The position numbers were made by a program, and so were the translations under genes. From Aspidapion aeneum (taxonomy: Eukaryota; Arthropoda; Insecta; Coleoptera; Brentidae): a stretch of DNA of 64,000 nt. Positions 54,763 through 64,000 of the stretch are shown here, in pieces (position 1 is the stretch's first letter; each line of letters opens with the position of its first letter). Location: assembly GCA_963576565.1 (NCBI GenBank), contig CAUYVT010000079.1, forward strand, positions 38,907 through 102,906, given 5' to 3'. The notes beneath the pieces were generated by a model, which was not told the origin of the DNA, searched no databases, and saw only the letters and a program-made list of their open reading frames with translations.

Positions 54763-55440
54763 CTCTCTTGTCTTGTAACAAAACAAAAAGCATTTCTAAG
54801 ATGCATAGAAGGTTGTGGTTATTTTGATCACACTGAACCACTATTTGCAAATCACAAAATATTAACTTTAAATGAGCTCTACTGTGTGAATGTTTCTAAA
54901 TTAATATTTAAAAGTAAAAACAAATTAGATTTACAATTTAACAACAATGGAAAAATATTTATACCAAGGGTTGACAGATCCCTTAGTCAAAGAATGTTCT
55001 TTTATTTACGACCGAAAATTTTTAATAGTGTACCTGAACAATTCAAAGTCTTTTCACATAAATTGTTTAATAGGAAAACCAAAATGTTCTTTCTTCATAA
55101 CAATATGGTTAATACTTTATTAGCCAGAAACTGATGTACCTGTAAATTAATTAATTTCTCTTAACTCTGTCCAAAACCAAATTTTTTTATTTAAGTATAT
55201 ATTTAGCTAAGCTAATAATTTATTTAGATTTTATTTACCTACTTAGTTTAGTTTGTTAGTGTTCTGTGTGTTACTTCAGTGCCATATATGTGTAGGTAAT
55301 ATTTTCTAATCCTTTTGTTTGTGTTCGTTTTTTGCACACAGGATTTATTTCCTTGCACAACACTGCACAAGGAAGAGAAAATAAAAAATAAAAATTATTG
55401 ACATAAAAATGTAAATTGAAGTGTTGAATAAATAAATACA
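54763..55440 (+). pseudogene. LINE RT C-terminus and 3' UTR, right of the foldback
   Basis: Frame to the stop at 55134: TKQKAFLRCIEGCG, then LTLNELYCVNVSKLIFK, and PRVDRSLSQRMFFYLRPKIF, the end of a Jockey/CR1-type ORF2. A 3' UTR follows, ending in GAATAAATAAATACA near 55425. It continues the remnant at 47838-48032. Confidence 0.82.
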
Positions 55441-55599
55441 AAGAAATACAATTTGAAATCTCAATGTAAATGTGAAATTATTAGGTTTAGATACAGCCCC
55501 TTCTATAACAAGCCTAATCCTACTTTGAAATACAGCATTTAGTAGGTACAGTAAATTTGTAAAAAAAAGTTGCGAAAAGGGTATATATTTTTACCTTCC
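55441..55599. other. Short unassigned stretch
   Basis: Contains AGCCCCTTCTATAACAAGCC, whose inverted equivalent occurs at about 59660-59690 (GGCTTGTTATAGAGGGGGCT). Confidence 0.45.
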
Positions 55600-56085
55600 T
55601 AGCCCGCGTAGAAATGGCTAGAGAAGGTATTATTTTCGACAAAAATTTTTTTGTTGAGATAATTCCAAAAATTTGTTATTTGGGTGTATTTTGACCTATT
55701 TTAGCAATATCGTCGTGATGTCTGTCTGTGTGTGTGTCTGTCCGTAACACGATAACTCCTAAACCGCTGAACCGATTTTCATAAAAATAGGTAGGGGTAG
55801 GTAAAATAGTGTTCGACACCACCAGCTGATTAGATTTTAGTGACAGTTTTTTGACAATAATTTTTATTTTTAAATGCTAACTTTTTAACCGAGCGTCGCA
55901 TCAATATAAATTAATAATTTGTGTTATAACCAAAAACTTGGTAGGAGCTTTAGCTTCTGAGATATTTACAAAAAACTGTTTTCAAGGCTGATATAATATC
56001 ATGGCTTCACTTTGTGTGCTAATAGGCTAGCTAGGAAGGTATCAGATCCGTCATGGATCCATTTATTTTATATTTTCCATACAAG
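55600..56085 (-). repeat. Dispersed repeat, copy 2
   Basis: Opposite orientation to 39418-40035: shows TAGCCCGCGTAGAAATGGCT, ATATCGTCGTGATGTCTGTC, TAACTCCTAAACCGCTGAAC, TTGTGTTATAACCAAAAAC and TAGCTAGGAAGGTATCAGAT. Non-coding. Confidence 0.75.
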
Positions 56086-56285
56086 TACCTACCTATATGA
56101 GCCAACTAAATTTGCATTCGAGTCTCTCTATCTAAATGAATTCCCTGTTTTAGGCGACATAAAATTAATTTTGATCGATTCACTTTAAGCGGTACCTACC
56201 CAATTTAAAACTGTAAACAATTTGACACCTGTCACTCCAAAACAAAATTACCGCTATATTTCAAAAAATTAGGTGTCTTTCGATA

Positions 56286-56728
56286 GTTCCTTTAATTTTT
56301 GTGCGATATTTATTTTTGACACCTCATCTTAAAGCTAATGGCCATTACTTTAATCTTACTAAAGAAAAATTTGTTCCGCTGCCGATACAAAGATAGATAT
56401 AACAGAACCTACAGGCCAAATTTAATTTTTACAAAATTAAATTTGGGTATTAGAAAAAAGTTTTAATATCATTTAAAATTCAAGATGGCGGCCGAAGTCC
56501 AGATAAAAAAGTAATTTTTTTATTCTTGTTTGACAAAACTATCGTTGCCTTGTAATATAATAAATGTCAATGTCAAAATTTGGTCTATAGGTTATAAAGG
56601 TCTCTTTTATTTTTGACATATTAAGCGCCATCTTTGTGTCGGCTGGCGAAAATATTTTTTTTTTCAGCAGGTTTAATAGCCTTAATAGTAAGTGGCAAAA
56701 ATAAATATTGCGCAAAAATTAAAGGAAA
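56286..56728. mobile_element. MITE with about 32-bp inverted ends
   Basis: Left TTCCTTTAATTTTTGTGCGA and TATTTATTTTTG; right complement TTCCTTTAATTTTTGCGCAA and TATTTATTTTTG. The interior is AT-rich without coding capacity. Its right edge touches MITE 4. Confidence 0.75.
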
Positions 56729-56731
56729 TGG

Positions 56732-57771
56732 CCGAGGGGTAAATATCTGAGGATTTATGGTGTACAGTCTGGAGGATTTATGGGGATTTACGGGGATTTA
56801 GGGGGATTTACTGGGATTTACAGTGATTTACTAGGGATTTATGAGGATTTACGAGGATTTACCGAGGATTTATTAAGGATTTACCAAGGATTTATCAAGG
56901 ATTTAAATCATGTTCTGCGCAAAAGCAATCGCCTAGCACGTGGCAAAAATCGTTCGGGGGGGGGTTCGGTTCGGTTCGGTTCGGGGGGGGGGGGGACAAA
57001 CCCCTCCCCACGCTACGCCACTGGCAACATCTTATGCATTTGCCACTAACTCAGCCTATTCGAGAGCATATTAATATGCGTTTCTGTTTTGGTGATTTAC
57101 AGTGAATAATTAAAAAGTGAAACCCTTGGTGAAACCTTAGGTAAGTTTTAACATGTTCATAACAAGGTTTATGTCCTGTTCACAGAGTGAAGTCTTGTAT
57201 TTAACTTTTCACAGGTTTGTGTGTAACAAATCTTAAAAATAATAAAGAAAATTAATTTAAATGGCCTCGGAAACAAGATTTGTCCAACATAGAAACAGAA
57301 TATATATTTTTCGGACCAGTATCAATAAAGGAGAATGAACGAATATTTTCAATATTACCGAGGATGTCTTAAGTCAGATTAATATCGCTTACAGAAATAA
57401 AAAGTAAAATTGATGACATGTTATTAGTTAATCTCAATTGTTTTATTATTTACTATGCTAATAATTTTTTAAAAAATCTTTGAAGGCATCTAATTACTTG
57501 CCTCTTCCCTCGCATCTAAGCCGTCAGGTCATTTGTCAGATTTAAGTTAAAAACAAGCTACATAAGTAAAACTATATAGTATTTACGGGGATTTATTCGG
57601 ATTTATGGGGATTTATAGGGATTTCTGTGGAATTATAGGGATTTATAAGGATTTATAGGAAATTATTGGTGATTTAACAGGATTTATAGGGATTTATTAG
57701 GATTTCTAGGGATTTAATTGCCAAAAAGGATTTATGGTGTACAACATTTTGGGCAGATATTTACCCCTCGG
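56732..57771. mobile_element. Minisatellite-cored MITE 4 (GGATTTAT core)
   Basis: Ends CCGAGGGGTAAATATCTG and CAGATATTTACCCCTCGG are exact complements (18 bp). GGTGTACA lies inside both. Tandem GGGGATTTA(C/T) words of about 10 bp fill 56750-56905 and 57575-57735 in the same direction. The middle holds a G-run/GGTTCGG piece (56955-57025) and AT-rich DNA, probably later insertions. Target duplication unclear. Confidence 0.8.
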
Positions 57772-58001
57772 AAATAACCAAGAAAAACTAATTTTTCGCA
57801 CAACGAAGAGGGAAAATGGATTAGCTAAGCTTGGTTATGGTGCATCTTAACAAAAAATTAGGCTGTCAAGAAAAGAATGGTCTGCCTTCGATTAGGGATA
57901 TATTTTTATTACTCTAAGGACTTATTGCAATAAAGTCTCTAAGAGTACCAGGCAGTATTTTGAAACCTTCACATTGTAAGATCAGCTGTCATCTTTCAAT
58001 A
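57772..58001. other. Unassigned DNA
   Basis: No feature supported apart from a TTATTGCAATAA-type palindrome near 57920 (TATTGCAATA) also seen near 59620. Confidence 0.4.
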
Positions 58002-58003
58002 TA

Positions 58004-58644
58004 CAGTGAAACCTCTCCTTGCGGACACCTCTATTAAGCGGACACTCCCTTTAGGCGGACAATTTTTTTAGAACCAAGCTTTTCCCTATTTCTTTACATG
58101 TAAAATTCACTCCAATAACCGGACACTCTAATAACCGGACGCGGACAATTTTTTTCGGTTAAAAAATTCTGAAACCTCCCTTAACCGGACGCGAACCTTT
58201 GATTACGGGACGGAGCGCTGCACGACATGAGCATAAATGATATGTAGTATATTGGCAACAACGCACTCGGCAGCTGGGGCATTACCTCTTTCCTTTTTAA
58301 TGCGGAGACTAAATACTTCTGTCATATTTACAACATATTTTATTCGACGGGACTGCCGTGTTTTATTTTTATTGTTCAATTGGGTAGGAATAGATCTCTT
58401 TGAAATGGTGCCTTGTAAAAAACTTCTTAGTTTACGTGAAAAAATGGAAGTTGAACATTTCGGAAAGGGAACATCTATCAGCACGAAAGATCGCTGAAAA
58501 ATTTAATATCAGAAAAACTCAAGCAGCGAAAATAGTTAATAAATATATATTAAAATTTTCCAGTTCCCTCTCATAAGCGGACACCTCCAATAAGCGGACA
58601 AAATCGACGGAACCGTGAGTGTCCGCTTATAGGAGGTTTCACTG
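58004..58644 (+). mobile_element. Pogo/Tigger-like transposon remnant
   Basis: TA target on both sides. Inverted ends CAGTGAAACCTCTCCTTGCG and (complement) CAGTGAAACCTCCTATAAGC, with repeated GCGGACAC words inside the left end, as in pogo-type elements. The interior encodes a fragment of an N-terminal HTH: KKLLSLREKMEVEHFGKGTS in one frame and RKIAEKFNI-like then TQAAKIVNKYI in another (58410-58550). The catalytic domain is gone. Confidence 0.85.
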
Positions 58645-58858
58645 TATACGGCCTTTGTTTACGATATGAACCGGAATAAATACTATCTCTTCCCTTATTA
58701 ATGGAAAATAAACGACTTTTTAAATTTGACTTTGGTATGTCAGTTTTCAATGTAAAATTATGTCGCACCCTGGCTTTCGCGCTTATAGGGTTCAAGCAAT
58801 ATTCGTAGCGTTCTTGGAGAAGACGAGGATCGTCAGTCTCCAAACAACCTTACTAATA
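58645..58858. other. Unassigned DNA
   Basis: AT-rich; nothing recognised. Confidence 0.4.
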
Positions 58859-58860
58859 TA

Positions 58861-59256
58861 CAGGGTGTCCCAACTAAAAGGTAACAGAGATTTTTTTGAG
58901 GATTTTTCCTGTAGTATACCCCTCGACACTGGCGCATATAGAAAAAAGTTTCGGGGTGGGCCCGAGGCAGTTTGGGGGGGGGCCCGAGACCCGATGAGGC
59001 AGTATTTTATGCTATTTTATGTTTGTATTCAGGAAATATGAGGAAAATATCTAAAAAAATCTTAGCTTCGGGGGGGGGCCCGGCCCCCCCCCTTATATAC
59101 GCTACTGCCCCTCGAAGATGGTGCGTGCTACAAAAATTTCAAGATAGCCAAAAAGTGTCACCCTCGCATACAAAATCGACGTGTCCGAGCGTTTCTCCAA
59201 ATTCGCATGAAAAATACCCCAAAACACCTCTGTTACCTTTTAGTTGGGACACCCTG
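58861..59256. mobile_element. 396-bp MITE with 29-bp perfect inverted ends, TA target
   Basis: Flanked by TA (58859-58860, 59257-59258). Ends start CAGGGTGTCCCAACTAAAAG and go on GTAACAGAG. The middle contains a nested insert with G/C runs (about 58935-59115: GGGGGGGGCCCGAGA, GGGGGGGGCCCGGCCC) and CGCTACTGCCCCTCG. Tc1/mariner-like non-autonomous element; the CAGGGTGTCCC end is widespread in arthropods. Confidence 0.88.
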
Positions 59257-59258
59257 TA

Positions 59259-60480
59259 TAATATAGCTTTAGAATTAAATAAAAACAGTGTGAAGGTTCA
59301 AGACATGTAATGTTAAAATTTCCTTTTTTTTTAAGATTTACAATTTAGATATTACTTACAGTATTTCAGGAACAGGTCAGGACACATTCTTCTGAGCCCT
59401 CTACTGTTTAACTTTAACACTCCTACTTTACTTTCAAAATCACCATATTGAAAAACTAAGAGACTAGATACATAGCAATAATGATTTTTTTAAGGCTTTG
59501 TGAATTTAGGTGCAGTGAAAGAGGCACCTCTACCAATACGTCTCATCCCGTTTTTGTGCTTTTCAGGGTGCGAGCAAGAATACTGCCTAGCTTTATTACA
59601 GCCTGGCTGTATTTATTGCAATAAGTCCCTTGTTGAATTTAAAAGTAGGATCGCGGGCTTGTTATAGAGGGGGCTGTGGTTTATTTTTATGATCGGCGGC
59701 CAAAACGTCGCAAAAAAAAGCTCGAAACAAAACCGATATAAGACCAAAATCGCGCAAGGATCGCATCGCACAGGTTAATTTGCTCCTGTATCAAATCGCG
59801 CAGGCCTATTTCGCTCAAGTGTAAAATCGCGCAGGCCAATTTTGCGCCTGCAGATATCTCGTATAGGTACGTAATTTATTCTATAGCTTTGCGGGATAAT
59901 TACTTCGCGATATTGTCAGTGCGATTGAAGATGAAAAATTTTGGTATCTTGCCATTTTTATTCGCGCGATACTAAGAGGTCTGTTGCCTGGTTAATTTAA
60001 TTTTTATTTAAAATTATTAATTAAAAAACATATATTAAATGTGTCCCAGGTAAAAAGCAACTACATGAGAGTGAAATGAAAAAAGTTGAGCTGTTAGAAG
60101 CCCTTGCAATAAGATGCTGTATAAAAACTAAAGGGAAAAATATAAGGGAAACAAAAAACTCCTTTTTGCCCGATTAGCCATGGAACTTGTTTGGTTTTCA
60201 CAATATTGAGCTGAAAACAAAAATTTAGTTTTTTGAAAAATTTTAATATTTTCGTATTTTTTTTTTTGATAAACTGCGCTGATTTTTAATTAGCGACTAC
60301 GGTCAATCGAATAACGATAACGAATTTTTTCAAACTTTGTTATTTCCATCGGCATAACGGAGTTATACGGCATTAAATAGAGCATAAAAAGAATTTTTTT
60401 TTATTTATTTTTTATCTTTTTTATAAATGAAAACAAAAAATAGCATAAAATACAACATGATAGGGTCCTGCCCCTCCAGG
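59259..60480. other. Unassigned DNA with TCGCGCAGG words
   Basis: No gene. At 59750-59850 AATCGCGCAGG/TCGCACAGG occurs several times. GGCTTGTTATAGAGGGGGCT near 59660 pairs with 55490-55510. Confidence 0.5.
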
Positions 60481-60490
60481 GCATAATTCT

Positions 60491-60618
60491 GGGTGCGCCA
60501 CTGCTTCATAGTAAATATCTGTCAAAACCGTGCTAATTATACAATTTATATTAATTTTTTTATTTGATTTTTTTATGCTGACCAAAAAGTAATACAATTT
60601 ACCAGTGGCGCACCCAGG
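60491..60618. repeat. Two facing CAGTGGCGCACCCAG ends
   Basis: CTGGGTGCGCCACTG (60491-60505) and CAGTGGCGCACCCAG (60604-60618) are perfect 15-bp complements facing outward across about 100 bp. Each leads away into sequence with C or G runs (CCTGCCCCTCCAGGGC to the left; CTTGGGGGGTAAAGCC to the right) and TATTTTATG-type words, as if two copies of one element abut head to head. Confidence 0.6.
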
Positions 60619-60619
60619 A

Positions 60620-63600
60620 ATATGTCTTGGGGGGTAAAGCCTCTCAGGGGGGCCGAAAGCCCCGTGATGTCCTATTTTATGTTATATTATCTTTTTCGGT
60701 GCATCGAGCATTGTTTTATTTGCCGGTTCATATGGCAGGTAGTATTGTTTAAAGTTTTCCTATGTACACTATTTCCGTGTGCACCTTTTGTCACTGGCGA
60801 TTTCTTCCTTAATTGTTTTTCTGATAAGGCAAGTCAACAAAAATATTTTTTTTTCAGCCTTTAACTTATCTGTAGTAGCTAGCCGCCCTTATACGAGTAC
60901 TTATTTTTTCAGGTTCTGGGCGGGTAATTACACCCTTTACTGCCCCCCCCCCCCCCATAGTACCACCCATGAGTGGGTACTATGTTAAGTTCCTCCAGCG
61001 CGAAACGTTCTGATAGCACAAAGATAAACACCCATACAACATACATTACAACCAACACAATTGCGGCATTTTTGTTTCACAGCCAACTAAACGAAAAACT
61101 GTTTTTTTCAATAAATTCGTTTTTTCAATCATTCCAAGATAGAGCCATTATACACCGCTGAAATGCTTTTTGAAGCTTTATTTAATGACGCGTACCTATA
61201 TCTAATATATGGCGGCCATTAGAAATAACAAAGTTGGTCGTAGCCACGGGCTAATACAAAACTACCTAATTTCGTTAAATTGTATACAAGATGGCGACGA
61301 TACATAATTTTTAGATTTTGATAATGATAGCCCAACTTTTTTCATATAATGAAAATTGTATCTCTCTTTTTTTTTAAATTTCCATAGAGTTATTTCTTTT
61401 ATCTGGGTCACCCTGCATATTTCTTCAAAAATAGGTTTTTGTACAGGGTGATAGTAGGATTAGTTGGTCAGTTATCCAAAATGAAAATTATTTACGAGGA
61501 TCATTTTTTGTTGGTACCTTCTTTTATAATAAAGTTCCCCATAAAAATAATTCAATGTTTAATAAGGTACCTGGGTCAAAAATGATCATGTTTAAAATAT
61601 GCCCACCCTATGATAATTACGGAACTACCATACTTGGAACACAAAATGGTACGCGGTTCGGTTTCAGAAAACAAATGCTGCGTTTATCCAACCGACAAGC
61701 GCCAGTCAATTCTGGTTGTGCAAATGTAAGAAAACGGGATTTGAATATAAATTGTATTTTTGCCATTTAAAAGTTTTTAAATATTTTTAATTAAATATTG
61801 TTTTTGACATTAACAAGCATTAATTATATGCAAGACTTGGTTAAGAATAAGTAAAATTTATGGCAACACCGGCAACTTCTTTTTAGGCATATTTTCGGGT
61901 CCGCTGTATTTTAATTAAATTTGTATTCGGCTAATATGTCCTTTAATCCACTAACATCAAAATAATTTATATTCTGTAACTGGAAACAAATTTGCTAAAT
62001 TATTTTCAATTTTTAAAAACACACTCTGTAATTTTACTTACTAACGGTTACTTTAAGTCTGGCTTGCGTTGGTATTTTGTCTCTTAGTGGAGCGTTTAAA
62101 GCGCAGTCTCTTTCTCGCCAAGGCGACAGGGAGTGGAATTCTAGCCAATCAACGCCAAGGTATTTGTGCCTTCAAGCGCAGGGTGGCTTTAACTGAGACA
62201 AAACATTCTTTAGTTGGGCTTGGCTTCTCACATCTTTTAAATAAAAAGGGGTTTTTTTTCTTCAACTGGGGAAATGGTAAATTTTGTAAATCATTTTAAC
62301 TTTGTGTAAAACTGTTAACTTTATTATTCATAATTATTTTAGTCTTTTCTTTTAGTGCTTATTTTCATTTTAAAGCTTATATTATTGCTAATTCCAGTGT
62401 TACAAATACAAACCTTTCGTTGCCCTAAAATCGACATTTTTAATCCATAATACATCTCAAACCTAAATAGTAATATTAAGTAAATTAAACAGTTGATTGA
62501 ATAGCTTCACCTAATCAATCAACGTTTAAAATGTTGATAAATTAAAATATTTACAAAGATACACAAGGTTCTAAAGCCTAAAAGTTTAAGAAGTATAAAT
62601 ATTTTAATATAAAAGTTTAATAGTACAAAAATTTGATATTTAAATAATAAATATAAGAAGTGAAAATGTGAAGTTCCAAGAAGAAAATTGAAAAGGTATG
62701 ATTTTCCTACATTGCTCGTACATTTGAGAAAAACGTTTATAGCATCCAATTCCCTTTCGAGAACAAACAATTAGTAACATTTAATGTTTTTATAACTTAT
62801 ATAAGTTGTAGCCTAAATTGGTAGCTCACAACATTTAAGCCTTGGCCACTTGAGTTGACAGTACCACTGTCACACTAGGCCCCTGTTACACAATATACCA
62901 GTGTCATTCGGGATATATGGGTTAAACAGGATAAAAAACAGCCTTTTTTCAAACTTTATTTTCGATTCAACCTCCCTCTATAAAATATATACATTCTTCA
63001 ATAAAATCACCGGTAGATTTTACATACGTTTATATCTTTTTTCAATCACTTACACGCATTTTGTTTGTTTATACTCTATTTGGTAATTTTTTTTATTATT
63101 ATTTCCATGTAGGTTTTTTCCTCAGTGTACCTTAGAAAACTATATTAACTTCGCAATAATGGCAGTGCTCTTCTATTTAAATTCGGCAAACCGTACATTA
63201 TTTTATGTTTTATTTTTTGTTAATTTAGCAAACTTTTTTCAGTTTTCTTTTAGTACCTAGGTATAAAATAGCCAGCAGGATGCTTTGGCAGCAATCTCTA
63301 ATTAAAACTAATTAGCAGACAAAATGAAACGTTGCGCCGCATAAAAACAGTTTGCAAGAAATGCCTAAATGCTATAAAGCTCAAAATAAGTAAAATAAAA
63401 TAAAACTTTATTTAAAAAATCAGTTTAGCTGGAATCACGTCTTTAGATTTTAAGTTTAATTTCTTTTGCTTTCTTTTTTTAAGTACGCTGCACCCAACCA
63501 CCCAACGTGTTAACGTGTTTATACTTTTATACAGGTTGTCTACAGAATTTGACCAGTCATGTAAACTTAACTTAAAAACAAATGGTTTAAGCACGGATCA

Positions 63601-63640
63601 CCTATTTCTTAGGTGATGCGTGGTTTAAGGCAACCCGGTG
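60620..63640. other. AT-rich DNA without recognisable gene
   Basis: No coding exon is supported. A C run occurs at 60943-60957, TCACCCTG/CAGGGTGA short palindrome arms at 61409-61452, and a weak inverted pair TTTTGTCTC (62077) / GAGACAAAA (62196) that may mark a small decayed element. Confidence 0.45.
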
Positions 63641-64000
63641 ACCAGGGCCGTCGTAGTGGGTGGAGCAGAGGTGCAGCCGCTCCAGGCGGCCAAATTTAGG
63701 GGCAACCGAAAGCAGCCTTATGCTTTTAAATAAAGATTATTAATATGTATTTTAAGATCACCTTATTTTGAGACGTAATATCTCGAAAACTAATAAAAGG
63801 AAGTTTGTGTTTTCTTTCGAATTTTTTGAAGAATTTATAGCAGAACAGATAAGGCTAAATAAATTGACAGATTTATGAAAATGAAAAAAATGAAAATTTT
63901 GGTAATTTTTCCAAACCTGGAAGCAGCTAGCTGCTTCGATTAAATATTAAATATTGTTTAATTCCAAATTATCCAAACCTGCAGACCGCCTTATGAATAT
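63641..64000. other. Possible transposon end at the right edge
   Basis: ACCAGGGCCGTCGTAGTGGG followed by GAGCAGAGGTGCAGCCGCTC and GGCCAAATTTAGGGGC looks like the GC-rich end of a TE running off the window. No further support. Confidence 0.35.

Noticed and set aside
55490..59690. A 4-kb transposon bounded by the inverted GGCTTGTTATAGA words
   Set aside because: The words are about 25 bp and lie inside other sequence, with no matching flanks; more likely two dispersed copies.
61409..61452. A 44-bp MITE with TCACCCTG/CAGGGTGA ends
   Set aside because: Arms of only 8 bp and no target duplication; could be chance or fragments of the CAGGGTG element.

Overview
This window looks like a TE-packed stretch of an arthropod, most likely insect, nuclear genome. 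It is AT-rich, has spliceosomal introns, and carries many eukaryotic transposon classes nested in one another. The species cannot be fixed from sequence alone. The only host gene I can support is on the minus strand: three in-phase coding exons (42154-42219, 33913-33969, 33512-33628) encode the first KH domain of a PCBP/hnRNP-K family RNA-binding protein, recognisable as the orthologue of Drosophila mub. A CpG-rich block ending in a perfect splice donor (47493 to about 47690) is its likely non-coding first exon. Everything else between, and on either side of, these exons is mobile DNA or its debris.

Layout. 1-2040: two broken LINE reverse transcriptases. 2083-2457 and 23094-23468: two copies of a 375-bp dispersed repeat. 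2563-22832: a Ty3/gypsy-type LTR retrotransposon on the minus strand with about 1.95-kb LTRs, a perfect tRNA-Lys(CTT) primer-binding site and three separate minisatellites. Its gag is split at 9367/18113 by a composite Penelope-like element (PLE) with a 12-bp target duplication. The inverted PLE arm is in turn split by a nearly intact two-ORF LINE (9641-13820). 24074-31167: a full-length I/R1/LOA-like LINE with a 12-bp target duplication, interrupted by a 1.87-kb TA-flanked DNA transposon. 32509-33386: a deleted mariner. 33.5-42.3 kb: mub exons with tRNA-like SINEs, MITEs and LINE pieces in the large intron. 42.3-47.5 kb: first intron with minisatellite-cored MITEs, a 19-bp-TIR element and a LINE. 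48033-54762: a young 6.7-kb foldback element built from 300-bp tandem units, inserted into a LINE with a 9-bp target duplication. 55.4-64 kb: MITEs, a pogo-like remnant and unassigned AT-rich DNA.

Most notable: (1) the foldback element, whose outer arms differ at only about two positions and whose 300-bp unit is an old dimer; (2) a set of small inverted-repeat elements that share AGGGGTGA-type ends and GTGTACA motifs but carry different roughly 10-bp tandem cores; (3) a canonical A-AAA-AAC slippery site 7 nt before the LINE ORF1 stop, joining ORF1 to ORF2; (4) hammerhead-like motifs in the PLE repeats with a compensatory C3/G8 change; (5) unusually heavy minisatellite content in the LTR element. 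All annotations come from reading the sequence; no database search was possible.
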